This document shows positions 18,843 to 26,933 of a DNA stretch of 64,000 nucleotides, piece after piece. The notes under the pieces are model-generated. The model was not told where the DNA came from, did no database searches, and saw only the letters and a list, made by a program, of their open reading frames with translations. Within the stretch, counting starts at the first letter, position 1, and each line of letters starts with the position of its first letter. The stretch spans positions 1-64,000 of the forward strand of contig CAJXTU010000002.1 in assembly GCA_913060865.1 (NCBI GenBank). Reading direction: 5' to 3'. Made by a program: the position numbers and the translations under genes. Source of the stretch: an uncultured Cycloclasticus sp. (GTDB lineage Bacteria; Pseudomonadota; Gammaproteobacteria; Methylococcales; Cycloclasticaceae).

Positions 18843-18872
18843 ATACCTACCGGCCATTGCTTAGAGGAATTT

Positions 18873-19883
18873 GTGACCCAGTCGATTATACTCCCTATTA
18901 GCTATATACAAATAGCTATTCGAGAATTGTCCAACAAAGGCATTACGCCTGAGCAAATTTTAGACGGCACCGGCCTAAACACTGATTCGTTACAAGCTGA
19001 TGACTATGTCTCATTAGAGCAATTCATTAACGTTATTCTTAACACAAGAAAACTAAGTTATAACCCTGCAATTGGCCTAGTACTGGGCTCCTTATTACAC
19101 CCCTCAACCCATGGACCCGTTGGCTGGGCCGCTATCAACAGCCCTACATTATCGGACGCCATCAACATTTTTCAGCGATACAGTCAAATACGGACACCCT
19201 TCATTTTGTATACAACACTCACTCAAGGCGACGAATATATCATCCGTCTAACACTAACCGACAATCTCAAGGCTGCCCATACTATTTTTATTGAGGCCAT
19301 GCTGATGTTATTGCAACATATTATTGAGTTTATACTCGGGAGACCAATGACAGAGGCCTGTTTATATATGAATAGTTTCACGCCAAGTTATGCCGATAGT
19401 TACCAGCAATACTTTCATTGCCCTATTCATTTCAATTCTGGACACCTCGAAATTCGCCTTCCTTTGTCATTAAAGGATACCCCGAACCCCAATGCTGACA
19501 AACACATGTACCAAATTGCACTAGAACAGTGCCAAGATGCCTATCATCAGCTACAACGCGATATAAATATTAGCACCGAAGTATATGATTACATATCAGC
19601 AAACTTAAGCTGCTCACCAACACTTGCACATACGGCTATACAATTTCGCCTTACCCCTCGCACACTCACTCGGCGACTTAAAGATCAGCAAACTTCTTTC
19701 CAAAAAATAAAAGATGATGTCTACGCATTTCAAGCCAGCAGTTATTTACGTAGAAGCGCGATATCCATAGATACTTTATCCGTTATTTTTGGTTACAGCG
19801 ACCCTGCTAATTTCAGACGAAGTTTTAAACGTTGGTTTGGACAAACACCTCAGCAATATCGACAACAACACCAAAAGCACTAA
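18873..19883 (+). CDS. AraC-family transcriptional regulator
   Basis: 336 residues from GTG 18873, which has AGAGGA four bases upstream. The reading frame extends back to a TTG at 18816, but that codon lies inside the operator palindrome. The N-terminal half is the arabinose-binding-like domain seen in OruR/ArgR-type activators. The C-terminal 100 residues hold two helix-turn-helix motifs with the AraC signature ending in FGYSDPANFRRSFKRWFGQTPQQYR. It is divergent from desaturase-like gene 2, its likely target. The inducer is unknown. Confidence 0.9.
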   Translation: MTQSIILPISYIQIAIRELSNKGITPEQILDGTGLNTDSLQADDYVSLEQFINVILNTRKLSYNPAIGLVLGSLLHPSTHGPVGWAAINSPTLSDAINIFQRYSQIRTPFILYTTLTQGDEYIIRLTLTDNLKAAHTIFIEAMLMLLQHIIEFILGRPMTEACLYMNSFTPSYADSYQQYFHCPIHFNSGHLEIRLPLSLKDTPNPNADKHMYQIALEQCQDAYHQLQRDINISTEVYDYISANLSCSPTLAHTAIQFRLTPRTLTRRLKDQQTSFQKIKDDVYAFQASSYLRRSAISIDTLSVIFGYSDPANFRRSFKRWFGQTPQQYRQQHQKH

Positions 19884-19891
19884 TAATTCGA

Positions 19892-21583
19892 TTAAATTTC
19901 TTCGTCTATTTTACCTAACCGATAGGCTAGTTGTGGGCGAGTCATCCCCAAAGCTCTTGCAGCTTTAGATAAGTTTCCTTCAGAACGTTTTACAGCCTCT
20001 TTTAATATAGTCTCTTCAATCTCAAATAAATTATTTTGTGCATCAAAGAACATCTCTACAAACTGGTTATAAACGCCCTTATTAACGGTTTTTAATTGGC
20101 CACTGTTATCAACACTTAACTCGGGCGCTTGTTCAATATTCATCATCGCAAAAAGGTGCTTAAGCTCCACCTTGCCGCCATTATCACAAAGCAGCACACC
20201 TCTTTCTATTACGTTTTCAAGCTCTCGGATGTTACCAGGCCACTGGTAAGCTTCAAGCTGGACCATTGCATGATGCGTGATACCTTTAATGTCTTTATGA
20301 TATTTAGCCTTATATTTGGCAATAAAACTGTCTGCCAACAAAGCAATGTCGCATTGCCTATCTCTTAAAGGCGGAACAACAATAGGGTAAACATTTAAAC
20401 GGTAAAATAAATCCCGTCTAAAATGATCTTTTTCAACTTTTGCAAGTAGATCTGCATGGGTAGCCGCTACCACTCGCACATCAACAGAAATAACCTTACT
20501 GCCCCCTACCCGCTCTAACTCACCTTCCTGTAGAACACGTAATAATTTCGCCTGCGCTGAATAAGACAGATCACCAATCTCATCCAAAAATAGCGTTCCA
20601 CCGTTAGCTCGTTCAAAACGACCTTCTCTAGATTGATGTGCACCTGTATAGGCACCCTTTTCAACACCAAACAACTCGGCCTCTAGTAGGTCCTCCGGTA
20701 TCGCTGCACAATTCATGGCTATAAAGGGCTTATCAGCCCGACTACTCTTCCTATGTAAAGCGCGAGCAAACAATTCTTTACCAACGCCCGTTTCACCTAA
20801 CAATAAAACCGTTACTGGGCCTTGCACCGCCTTTTCTAATAGGCCAATCGCCTCTTTAAATGGGGCGGATTCCCCAACAATGTGATCATCTTGTTTATCG
20901 TGCTCATCAAGCCATGAACGTAAACTCACCACTTCATCACGTAAGTCCAGAAATTCATCAACAATACTATTTGCCTCATAGTATTGCTTCAACTCCTCAG
21001 CATTGCCCCACTCATCTAAAGGCTTACCTACGATAATGCAATGGTCATGACCACATGCACGACACGCCTGCTCTACAAAAAGAATCGGTTGCCCAGTAAA
21101 CTCTGAACTGTAACCACTGGCATACCCCACTTCCATCCAACAAACAGGGTCCTCAGAAAGTCCAAAAGCCTTTTGATGCACCTCGCTTTCGTAAGAATTC
21201 TCCCAGCCTAATTCCATGTAAAACTTTTTGGCTTGAATATCTAGCTCAAACTGAGTGGTTGTAACACGAACAATACCTTCAAGCTGATGCAACTGAGGAC
21301 CCACTAAAAACTGATCCTTTTCACTGGCATTAGGGCGCAATTTTCTCGCCAGTTTAGCATCTTCAACACCTGCTTTATAACCGGTTCGCATAATGATGCC
21401 TTTCGCTCTATCTACACCTAATGTTTCTATCAACTCTCGCCGCATAGAACCGAGAGCTTCACTGTGTAGCAGCAACATTCGTTGCTCGCCTAACCAAATA
21501 TGCCCAGTATCGGGTGAAAATCTGATGCGTTCTTTTAAGTCATCACTAGAGGGGTACTGCTGCTGCTTAATTTTATCTACCAT
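19892..21583 (-). CDS. DmpR/MopR/XylR-type sigma-54 activator, probable phenol sensor
   Basis: 563 residues: XylR_N sensor domain (about 18-120), V4R domain with zinc site (about 125-190), linker helix, AAA+ domain (235-465) and C-terminal Fis-type helix-turn-helix (about 525-560). Walker A is GETGVGKE (263-270), the sigma-54 contact loop GAYTGA (310-315), Walker [12 protein letters not shown] (328-338). Cys148, Glu171, Cys174 and Cys182 have the exact spacing of the MopR zinc ligands. His99 and Trp127 fall where MopR binds the phenol hydroxyl. So it probably senses phenol or an alkylphenol. Likely targets include the sigma-54 promoter at 15244-15259. It converges with the AraC gene, eight bases apart. 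Confidence 0.94.
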   Translation of the reverse strand: MVDKIKQQQYPSSDDLKERIRFSPDTGHIWLGEQRMLLLHSEALGSMRRELIETLGVDRAKGIIMRTGYKAGVEDAKLARKLRPNASEKDQFLVGPQLHQLEGIVRVTTTQFELDIQAKKFYMELGWENSYESEVHQKAFGLSEDPVCWMEVGYASGYSSEFTGQPILFVEQACRACGHDHCIIVGKPLDEWGNAEELKQYYEANSIVDEFLDLRDEVVSLRSWLDEHDKQDDHIVGESAPFKEAIGLLEKAVQGPVTVLLLGETGVGKELFARALHRKSSRADKPFIAMNCAAIPEDLLEAELFGVEKGAYTGAHQSREGRFERANGGTLFLDEIGDLSYSAQAKLLRVLQEGELERVGGSKVISVDVRVVAATHADLLAKVEKDHFRRDLFYRLNVYPIVVPPLRDRQCDIALLADSFIAKYKAKYHKDIKGITHHAMVQLEAYQWPGNIRELENVIERGVLLCDNGGKVELKHLFAMMNIEQAPELSVDNSGQLKTVNKGVYNQFVEMFFDAQNNLFEIEETILKEAVKRSEGNLSKAARALGMTRPQLAYRLGKIDEEI

Positions 21584-21678
21584 TGGGCATTACAAATTAT
21601 CAAAAATAGTAACGGTAAGCCTAAACCAAAAAATTAATCATTTCATTAAATTTTAGCCTTTTTCATCATTTAATTAAG

Positions 21679-21912
21679 TCAATCAAGCCAATCATCTAAT
21701 TCCGCACCCTTCAGTTCGTTAATTGCGTAATTATTAAAGTCACGATAAACACTCCAATCGTGTATTTTTTGTGGTGCGGATGCTTTCGTCTCCTCTTCAG
21801 CCAATTGACTTTCGTATTTTTTTAGCATCCCCTCACTGTATTCATTACATTGTTGAAGAAAATCTATAATGATGGATTTCTTATCTGCTAACGATAGCGT
21901 GTTTTTAGTCAT
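21679..21912 (-). CDS. Small hypothetical protein upstream of the sigma-54 activator
   Basis: 77 residues, charged and mostly helical, ending in the acidic AELDDWLD. There is no signal peptide or membrane segment. I do not recognise a family. AGTGAG lies about seven bases before the ATG. It is on the same strand as the activator gene, 95 bases upstream of it, and divergent from the ubiX-like gene. A small regulatory or accessory subunit is possible but not shown. Confidence 0.55.
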   Translation of the reverse strand: MTKNTLSLADKKSIIIDFLQQCNEYSEGMLKKYESQLAEEETKASAPQKIHDWSVYRDFNNYAINELKGAELDDWLD

Positions 21913-21988
21913 TTGATTCTCACTTTAAGATTGACGGTGTTTTTGTTTAAGGATATGGTCAATTCCTTTTTTACAATAATAAAACACC

Positions 21989-22564
21989 ATGAAGAAAAAA
22001 ATTATTGTTGCCATCACTGGCGCAACGGGTTCTATATACGGTACCCGCTTACTTGAAATCCTGCAAACAGTTGATGACGTGGAAAGCCACCTTATTCTAT
22101 CAAGCGCAGGCGCCTTAACGGCAAAGCATGAAATCGGTATAAATAAGCAAGCCATAGAGTCTCTTGCAGATGTTGTTCATAACCCTAAAGACATTGGCGC
22201 AACTCTTTCAAGTGGTTCGTTTATTACTCACGGCATGGTCATTGCGCCTTGTTCCATGAAAACACTGGGCTCTATCGCAAACGGCATAGCCGACAACTTG
22301 GTATCACGAGCAGCCGACGTTATTTTAAAGGAGCGCCGCAAACTTATACTAATGGTGCGCGAAACACCATTAAACCTTGTTCATTTAAGAAACATGACCA
22401 CCTTATCTGAAATGGGCGCCATCATCGCGCCACCCGTCCCCGCTTTTTACACCCAACCAAAAACGATTGACGATATTGTTAATCATACTGTTGGAAGAAT
22501 ACTGGACACATTAGATATATCTAATGTAAATTATGTTAGACGCTGGCAGGGCCTTTCAAAATAA
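21989..22564 (+). CDS. UbiX-type flavin prenyltransferase (decarboxylase B subunit)
   Basis: Makes prenylated FMN from FMN and dimethylallyl phosphate, the cofactor of UbiD-type decarboxylases. 191 residues, with the FMN-binding start AITGATGSIYG and the GMVIAPCSMKTLGSIANG, RETPLNL and MGAIIAPPVPAFY blocks of the family. It opens the plus-strand operon that also carries a UbiD homologue (25211-26692) and a D subunit (26689-26922). This matches the B, C and D genes of hydroxyarylic acid decarboxylases such as VdcBCD. A housekeeping role in ubiquinone synthesis is less likely here. Confidence 0.92.
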   Translation: MKKKIIVAITGATGSIYGTRLLEILQTVDDVESHLILSSAGALTAKHEIGINKQAIESLADVVHNPKDIGATLSSGSFITHGMVIAPCSMKTLGSIANGIADNLVSRAADVILKERRKLILMVRETPLNLVHLRNMTTLSEMGAIIAPPVPAFYTQPKTIDDIVNHTVGRILDTLDISNVNYVRRWQGLSK

Positions 22565-22604
22565 TAATCACCCAGCACCTTAATTACACTGCAAAGAGGA
22601 ACTT

Positions 22605-23189
22605 ATGTTAAGCAGACGCACATTTATCAAATCCGCATTGGCCACTAACGTTGCCTTATTAGCCACCCCATCTCAAGCGCTTCAACACGTCTTAACCGGC
22701 TCCGAAGAGATACCCTTACTGGTGTTTGCTGATGAGCATTCACTCAATTCAAAGCACTTTATTTCCAATGTTGCCGAGCGTAAGTCTAATATCGATTTAG
22801 ATATTGGCCAACACTTTGAGCTACTTAGAGAATTTTGCAAAGAATCACCAAGGGGTCAAGTGTCAGGTTTAACTAGAGATTCAGATTTTTTTGCACTTGA
22901 ACAGATCGCAAAAGATTTTGGGTTTTATACCCAATATTCGGCCACCCATCATTATTCTGGAAACACGTTAACGCACGAAGTATCTAGCTCAAAAGACTCT
23001 GCAGAGCTCATTACATCATCGCTTAAAAATGCAAAGGACCAATGGCCTCAATGGCTCGCTAACCATATGCGCGTTTTACCACGAGGAAATTCACAACTCG
23101 TCACGAAAAAAACACAAATCACCTTAGCTAATACTGACCAGCATGACTTTTTAGTTTCTTGGTCTCTCAGCTCAAATAAACATATTTAA
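22605..23189 (+). CDS. Tat-exported protein of unknown function next to PchF
   Basis: 194 residues with a textbook twin-arginine signal (SRRTFIK at 3-9, hydrophobic stretch ATNVALLATP, cut after SQA near residue 25). The mature domain of about 170 residues has no motif I recognise and no Cys pair or metal motif. It lies 13 bases upstream of the p-cresol methylhydroxylase flavoprotein gene, the same neighbourhood as the unassigned pchX of Pseudomonas putida p-cresol operons. A role in export or maturation of the flavoprotein is a guess from position. Confidence 0.75.
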   Translation: MLSRRTFIKSALATNVALLATPSQALQHVLTGSEEIPLLVFADEHSLNSKHFISNVAERKSNIDLDIGQHFELLREFCKESPRGQVSGLTRDSDFFALEQIAKDFGFYTQYSATHHYSGNTLTHEVSSSKDSAELITSSLKNAKDQWPQWLANHMRVLPRGNSQLVTKKTQITLANTDQHDFLVSWSLSSNKHI

Positions 23190-23202
23190 TTCTGGAATAA
23201 AC

Positions 23203-24771
23203 ATGACTAAACCACTCCCACAAGGTATCACTTTAGGTCAGCTTAATGCGGCAGTAGCCGAGATCGAAAAAGTCGTTGGCAAAGACTATGTTTACTTAGA
23301 CGACGTAAAAGAACTACGAAGCTACCGTGACCCATACAACACAACTGACGATGCTGATTTTGCACCATCTGCGGCCGTAGCGCCTCAAAATGTTGAGCAA
23401 ATTCAAAAAATTCTAGCTATCGTCAATAATTATAAAATTCCTGTTTGGACTATTTCAACGGGTAAGAACTTTGCTTATGGTGGTCCTGCTCCGCGCAAGC
23501 CTGGTTATATTGTCCTTGATTTAAAACTCATGAATAAAATTCTTGAGGTGAATGAAAAGCATGGTTACGCCATTGTTGAACCCGGCGTGAGTTACTACGA
23601 CTTATATAACCACATTCAAGAAAAAGGTTTAAAACTTTGGATCGATTGCGCAGCACCCGCTTGGGGCGGCATTGTCGGCAACACATCCGAACATGGCGCT
23701 GGTTACACACCCTACGGTGACCACCTCTTAATGCAATGTGGTATGCAAGTCGTTCTTGCCGATGGCACCATTGTTGAAACAGGCATGGATACCACAGCAA
23801 ACAGCAAAACAGGTGGCTTGTATAAATATGGTCAAGGCGCTGCCATTGACGGTCTATTTACCCAATCTAACTTTGGTGTCATTACCCGTATGGGCATTTG
23901 GTTAATGCCTGAACCTCCTGGCTACACACCGTTTATGATTACCTTGGAAAATGAGCACGATCTTGAAACGGTGACCGATCTCTCGTTACCGCTTCGGGTC
24001 AACCAAGTTATTCATAACGCCCCGATGACGGTTGATTTACTATGGGAATCTGCGATGTCTGTTAGCCGTAGTCAATACTATACGGGTAAAGGCCCTATGC
24101 CAGATAGCCACCGCAAGAAAATGGCTAAAGATCTCGATTTGGGCATATGGAATTACTACGGCGCTGTATACGGCCCAGGCCCGATGATGAAAAATAATAT
24201 GGATGTTATCAGAGATACATTTGGTAGTATTCCAGGTGCAAAATTTCATTATGACGACACCAGAAAAGGTGACCCTGGCTGGGATTATCGCGTTAAGCTA
24301 ATGAAAGGCACCCCTAATATGACTGAATTCAGCTTACTTAACTGGATCGGTGGTGGTGGCCACATCAACTTCTCTCCTATCTCTGCTGCTGATGGCAAGT
24401 CGGCCATGAGGCAATACGAAATGATTAGGAAAAGGTCTCACGAGTATGGTTTTGATTACATTGGCGAATTTTTAATTGGCTGGAGGGATCAACATCATAT
24501 ATTTATGCTCATGTTTGACCGTATGAGCGCTGAAGAAAAGAAACGGGCACATGACTTATTTGCCATCTTAGTTGATGATGCCGCAGCCCTAGGTTATGGC
24601 GAATACCGGACACATTTATCCTTTATGGATCAAATAGCCGGCACCTTTTCTTGGAATGACAACGCGCTTTGGGATACTCATCACGCGCTAAAAGACGAAT
24701 TGGATCCAAATGGTATTCTCTCCCCTGGGAAACAGGGTATTTGGCCAAAAAACTTAAGAGGTAACTCATGA
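23203..24771 (+). CDS. pchF: p-Cresol methylhydroxylase-type flavoprotein (VAO family)
   Basis: FAD enzyme of the vanillyl-alcohol oxidase family that oxidises 4-alkylphenols via a quinone methide and passes electrons to a cytochrome c subunit. 522 residues, close to PchF (about 521). The FAD loop is STGKNFAYGG with Tyr92. The active-site pair Tyr468-Arg469 (EYRTHL) matches Tyr473-Arg474 of the Pseudomonas enzyme. His387 in GGGGHINFSP sits where VAO carries its covalent FAD. No signal peptide is visible, although such enzymes are periplasmic. It overlaps the cytochrome gene by four bases (ATGA). Confidence 0.93.
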   Translation: MTKPLPQGITLGQLNAAVAEIEKVVGKDYVYLDDVKELRSYRDPYNTTDDADFAPSAAVAPQNVEQIQKILAIVNNYKIPVWTISTGKNFAYGGPAPRKPGYIVLDLKLMNKILEVNEKHGYAIVEPGVSYYDLYNHIQEKGLKLWIDCAAPAWGGIVGNTSEHGAGYTPYGDHLLMQCGMQVVLADGTIVETGMDTTANSKTGGLYKYGQGAAIDGLFTQSNFGVITRMGIWLMPEPPGYTPFMITLENEHDLETVTDLSLPLRVNQVIHNAPMTVDLLWESAMSVSRSQYYTGKGPMPDSHRKKMAKDLDLGIWNYYGAVYGPGPMMKNNMDVIRDTFGSIPGAKFHYDDTRKGDPGWDYRVKLMKGTPNMTEFSLLNWIGGGGHINFSPISAADGKSAMRQYEMIRKRSHEYGFDYIGEFLIGWRDQHHIFMLMFDRMSAEEKKRAHDLFAILVDDAAALGYGEYRTHLSFMDQIAGTFSWNDNALWDTHHALKDELDPNGILSPGKQGIWPKNLRGNS

Positions 24772-25211
24772 ACAAGCATCTTTTAATTTTCGCCAGCCTG
24801 TTATTCCTCACTGCTTGCGAGCAACAGGCTACAGAACCCGAAACTAGTCCAGAATCATCCGCTGAAAAAGCGACTACCATGGTGCCCGAAGCATCAGCAG
24901 AGTCAACCTCAAGTTATGTACCGAGCAACCGCTCTGGGAAGGTTATTTTCGCTCTACACTGCGCTGGTTGCCATGACCCTGGTAATGCACATGCGGCAAC
25001 AAAACAACTTGCTCTGGTACGTGGCAAAGATTTAGCCGTAATCATGCAACGTAAAGACTTAGTGCCTGACTACATCAAACATATCGTTAGGGATGGTCTA
25101 CTAGAGATGCCTCCTTTCCGTCCAACGGATATTAATAATGCCGAACTGGATAATTTAGCAAACTACATTGTCGATAGCGCTAAAGCATACACACCTGAGG
25201 AAACTAAATAA
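24768..25211 (+). CDS. pchC: Lipoprotein cytochrome c subunit of p-cresol methylhydroxylase
   Basis: 147 residues. A lipoprotein signal with lipobox LTAC (Cys17) is followed by a Ser/Glu/Ala-rich linker of about 35 residues and a single-heme c-type domain with CAGCH (65-69) and probable axial Met114 in EMPPF. It would take electrons from the PchF active site. Translation is coupled to both neighbours: ATGA overlap with pchF and TAATG overlap with the decarboxylase gene. The Pseudomonas PchC is a soluble periplasmic protein, so a lipid anchor is unusual. Confidence 0.9.
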   Translation: MNKHLLIFASLLFLTACEQQATEPETSPESSAEKATTMVPEASAESTSSYVPSNRSGKVIFALHCAGCHDPGNAHAATKQLALVRGKDLAVIMQRKDLVPDYIKHIVRDGLLEMPPFRPTDINNAELDNLANYIVDSAKAYTPEETK

Positions 25212-26692
25212 TGAGTACCGATAAAAAACCCTTATCCGCCACGGCCAGAGCTGTTGGTGAACGTATTGGTAGCTTACGTGACTTTCTAGAATTTTTAGAA
25301 GAAAACGGTCAATGTATCACTTGGACCGATGAAATAATGCCTGAGCCGGACGTTCGCAATATTGCTGTTGCCGCCGGTCGTGACTCGATGAATGGCCCTG
25401 CCGTTATTTTCAATAATATTGCCGGCTACCCCGGCAAAAAATTGGTACTAGGCGTACACGGTAGTTTCACTAATTTAGCGCTCTTATTGGGCCACCCGAA
25501 AGGCACCACCATTAAGGAATTGTTTTACGACATTATTTCTCGTTGGGGTGATGATAAACCACTGCTTGATTTTATCGAGCCAGAGGCTGCACCCGTCAAC
25601 GAAAACCGTATTACTGACAATTTCAACCTTTACGACTTATTACCGCTGTATCGTATTAATGAATATGACGGTGGCTTTTACATAGGCAAAGCCAATGTTG
25701 TTAGCCGTGACCCACGGGATCCTGATAACTTCGGCAAACAAAATGTGGGTATTTATCGCATTCAGGTGCAAGCACCGGGCGAGTTCACCTTGTTGTCTAT
25801 TCCTGCTCATGATATGGGTCGTCACATCATGGCAGCCGAGCAAGAGAACGTTCCTTTAAAAATCTCTGTTATGCTTGGTAATCACCCAGCCATGTGCATG
25901 TTTGCCGCAACGCCTGTTGGCTATGAGGAGTCTGAGTTTGCTTATGCTTCACAAATGATGGGCAGCCCGCTTCGCCTGACAAAATCAGGTAACGGCATGG
26001 ACATCCTAGCCGACTCAGAAATGATTATTGAGGCCGAGCTGATGAATGGTGTACGCACACTCGAAGGGCCATTTGGTGAGTTCCCTGGCAGTTATAGCGG
26101 CGTTAGAAAAATTCCTCGTTTTAAAGTGACAGCTATTTCACATCGTAATGACCCTATCTTTGAAAATATTTATATTGGTCGAGGCTGGACCGAACACGAT
26201 ACATTAATTGGACTAAATACCTCTGCACCAATATACGCACAGCTTAAAAAAGACTTCCCAGAAGTCGTCGCTGTCAATGCCTTATACCAACATGGTCTTA
26301 CCGGTGTTATTTCCGTTAAAAATCGATTTGCTGGCTTTGCAAAATCTGTAGCGATGCGTGCCTTAGGCACTCCTCACGGCACCATGTACCTTAAAAACTT
26401 AATTATGGTAGATGATGATGTTGATCCTTTCGACCTGAATGAAGTTATGTGGGCATTATCAACACGCACTCGTGCTGATGACACTATTGTTATCCCCAAT
26501 ATGCCGTTGATTCCTATTGACCCTGCTGCAGAAGTTGCTGGTAAAGGCCATCGTTTAATTATTGATGCAACGAGCTTTATGCCACCTGATAAATTGGGTT
26601 CTGATTCAAAGATTGTTACCCCGCCAGCTGGCTCAGAAATTGATGAAATTGCCAAGGTTATTCAACTATTACAAAATGGAGGTCAGTCATGA
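25211..26692 (+). CDS. UbiD-family hydroxyarylic acid decarboxylase (C subunit)
   Basis: Prenyl-FMN-dependent non-oxidative decarboxylase of 493 residues. It has the family's GPFGEFPGSYSG block holding the catalytic Glu, and the C-terminal RADDTIVIPNMP and KLGSDSK blocks. Members such as VdcC and ShdC act on vanillate, 4-hydroxybenzoate or protocatechuate. Given the p-cresol oxidation genes around it, 4-hydroxybenzoate to phenol is the likeliest reaction. The start codon overlaps the cytochrome stop, and its own stop overlaps the D-subunit start (ATGA). Confidence 0.92.
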   Translation: MSTDKKPLSATARAVGERIGSLRDFLEFLEENGQCITWTDEIMPEPDVRNIAVAAGRDSMNGPAVIFNNIAGYPGKKLVLGVHGSFTNLALLLGHPKGTTIKELFYDIISRWGDDKPLLDFIEPEAAPVNENRITDNFNLYDLLPLYRINEYDGGFYIGKANVVSRDPRDPDNFGKQNVGIYRIQVQAPGEFTLLSIPAHDMGRHIMAAEQENVPLKISVMLGNHPAMCMFAATPVGYEESEFAYASQMMGSPLRLTKSGNGMDILADSEMIIEAELMNGVRTLEGPFGEFPGSYSGVRKIPRFKVTAISHRNDPIFENIYIGRGWTEHDTLIGLNTSAPIYAQLKKDFPEVVAVNALYQHGLTGVISVKNRFAGFAKSVAMRALGTPHGTMYLKNLIMVDDDVDPFDLNEVMWALSTRTRADDTIVIPNMPLIPIDPAAEVAGKGHRLIIDATSFMPPDKLGSDSKIVTPPAGSEIDEIAKVIQLLQNGGQS

Positions 26693-26922
26693 GTACGTGC
26701 CCACGCTGTCAATCGACAGAAGATAAGATTCGCGCCGAACATAAAGGCCTCAATGCTCAAGGTGAACTCGTTTGGACTATTTTTCATTGTAACGCCTGTG
26801 AATTTACGTGGCGTGATAGCGAACCTGCATCAACCATCGACTACAACAAACGTGAAGCCTTTTTTAGAGTAGACCCTGAAAAACCGTATCCCGTGATTAT
26901 GCCTCCGGCTCAATATAAATAG
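26689..26922 (+). CDS. Hydroxyarylic acid decarboxylase D subunit (VdcD/ShdD-like)
   Basis: 77 residues with two CXXC pairs (CPRC at 4-7, CNAC near 41-44) forming a probable zinc ribbon. Further blocks are FTWRDSEP and the C-terminal FRVDPEKPYPVIMPP, which match the small D subunits of B-C-D type decarboxylases. Its precise role is not settled but it is needed for activity of several such enzymes. Its presence marks this as a catabolic decarboxylase and not ubiquinone biosynthesis. Confidence 0.9.
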   Translation: MSTCPRCQSTEDKIRAEHKGLNAQGELVWTIFHCNACEFTWRDSEPASTIDYNKREAFFRVDPEKPYPVIMPPAQYK

Positions 26923-26933
26923 GTTTATAGATC

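Noticed and set aside
18816-18872. TTG start extending the AraC regulator by 19 residues
   Set aside because: It falls inside the operator palindrome and has no ribosome site, whereas GTG 18873 has AGAGGA upstream.
21989-26692. UbiX and UbiD as ubiquinone biosynthesis genes
   Set aside because: The D subunit, the catabolic operon and the coupled translation with the cytochrome fit a hydroxyarylic acid decarboxylase better.
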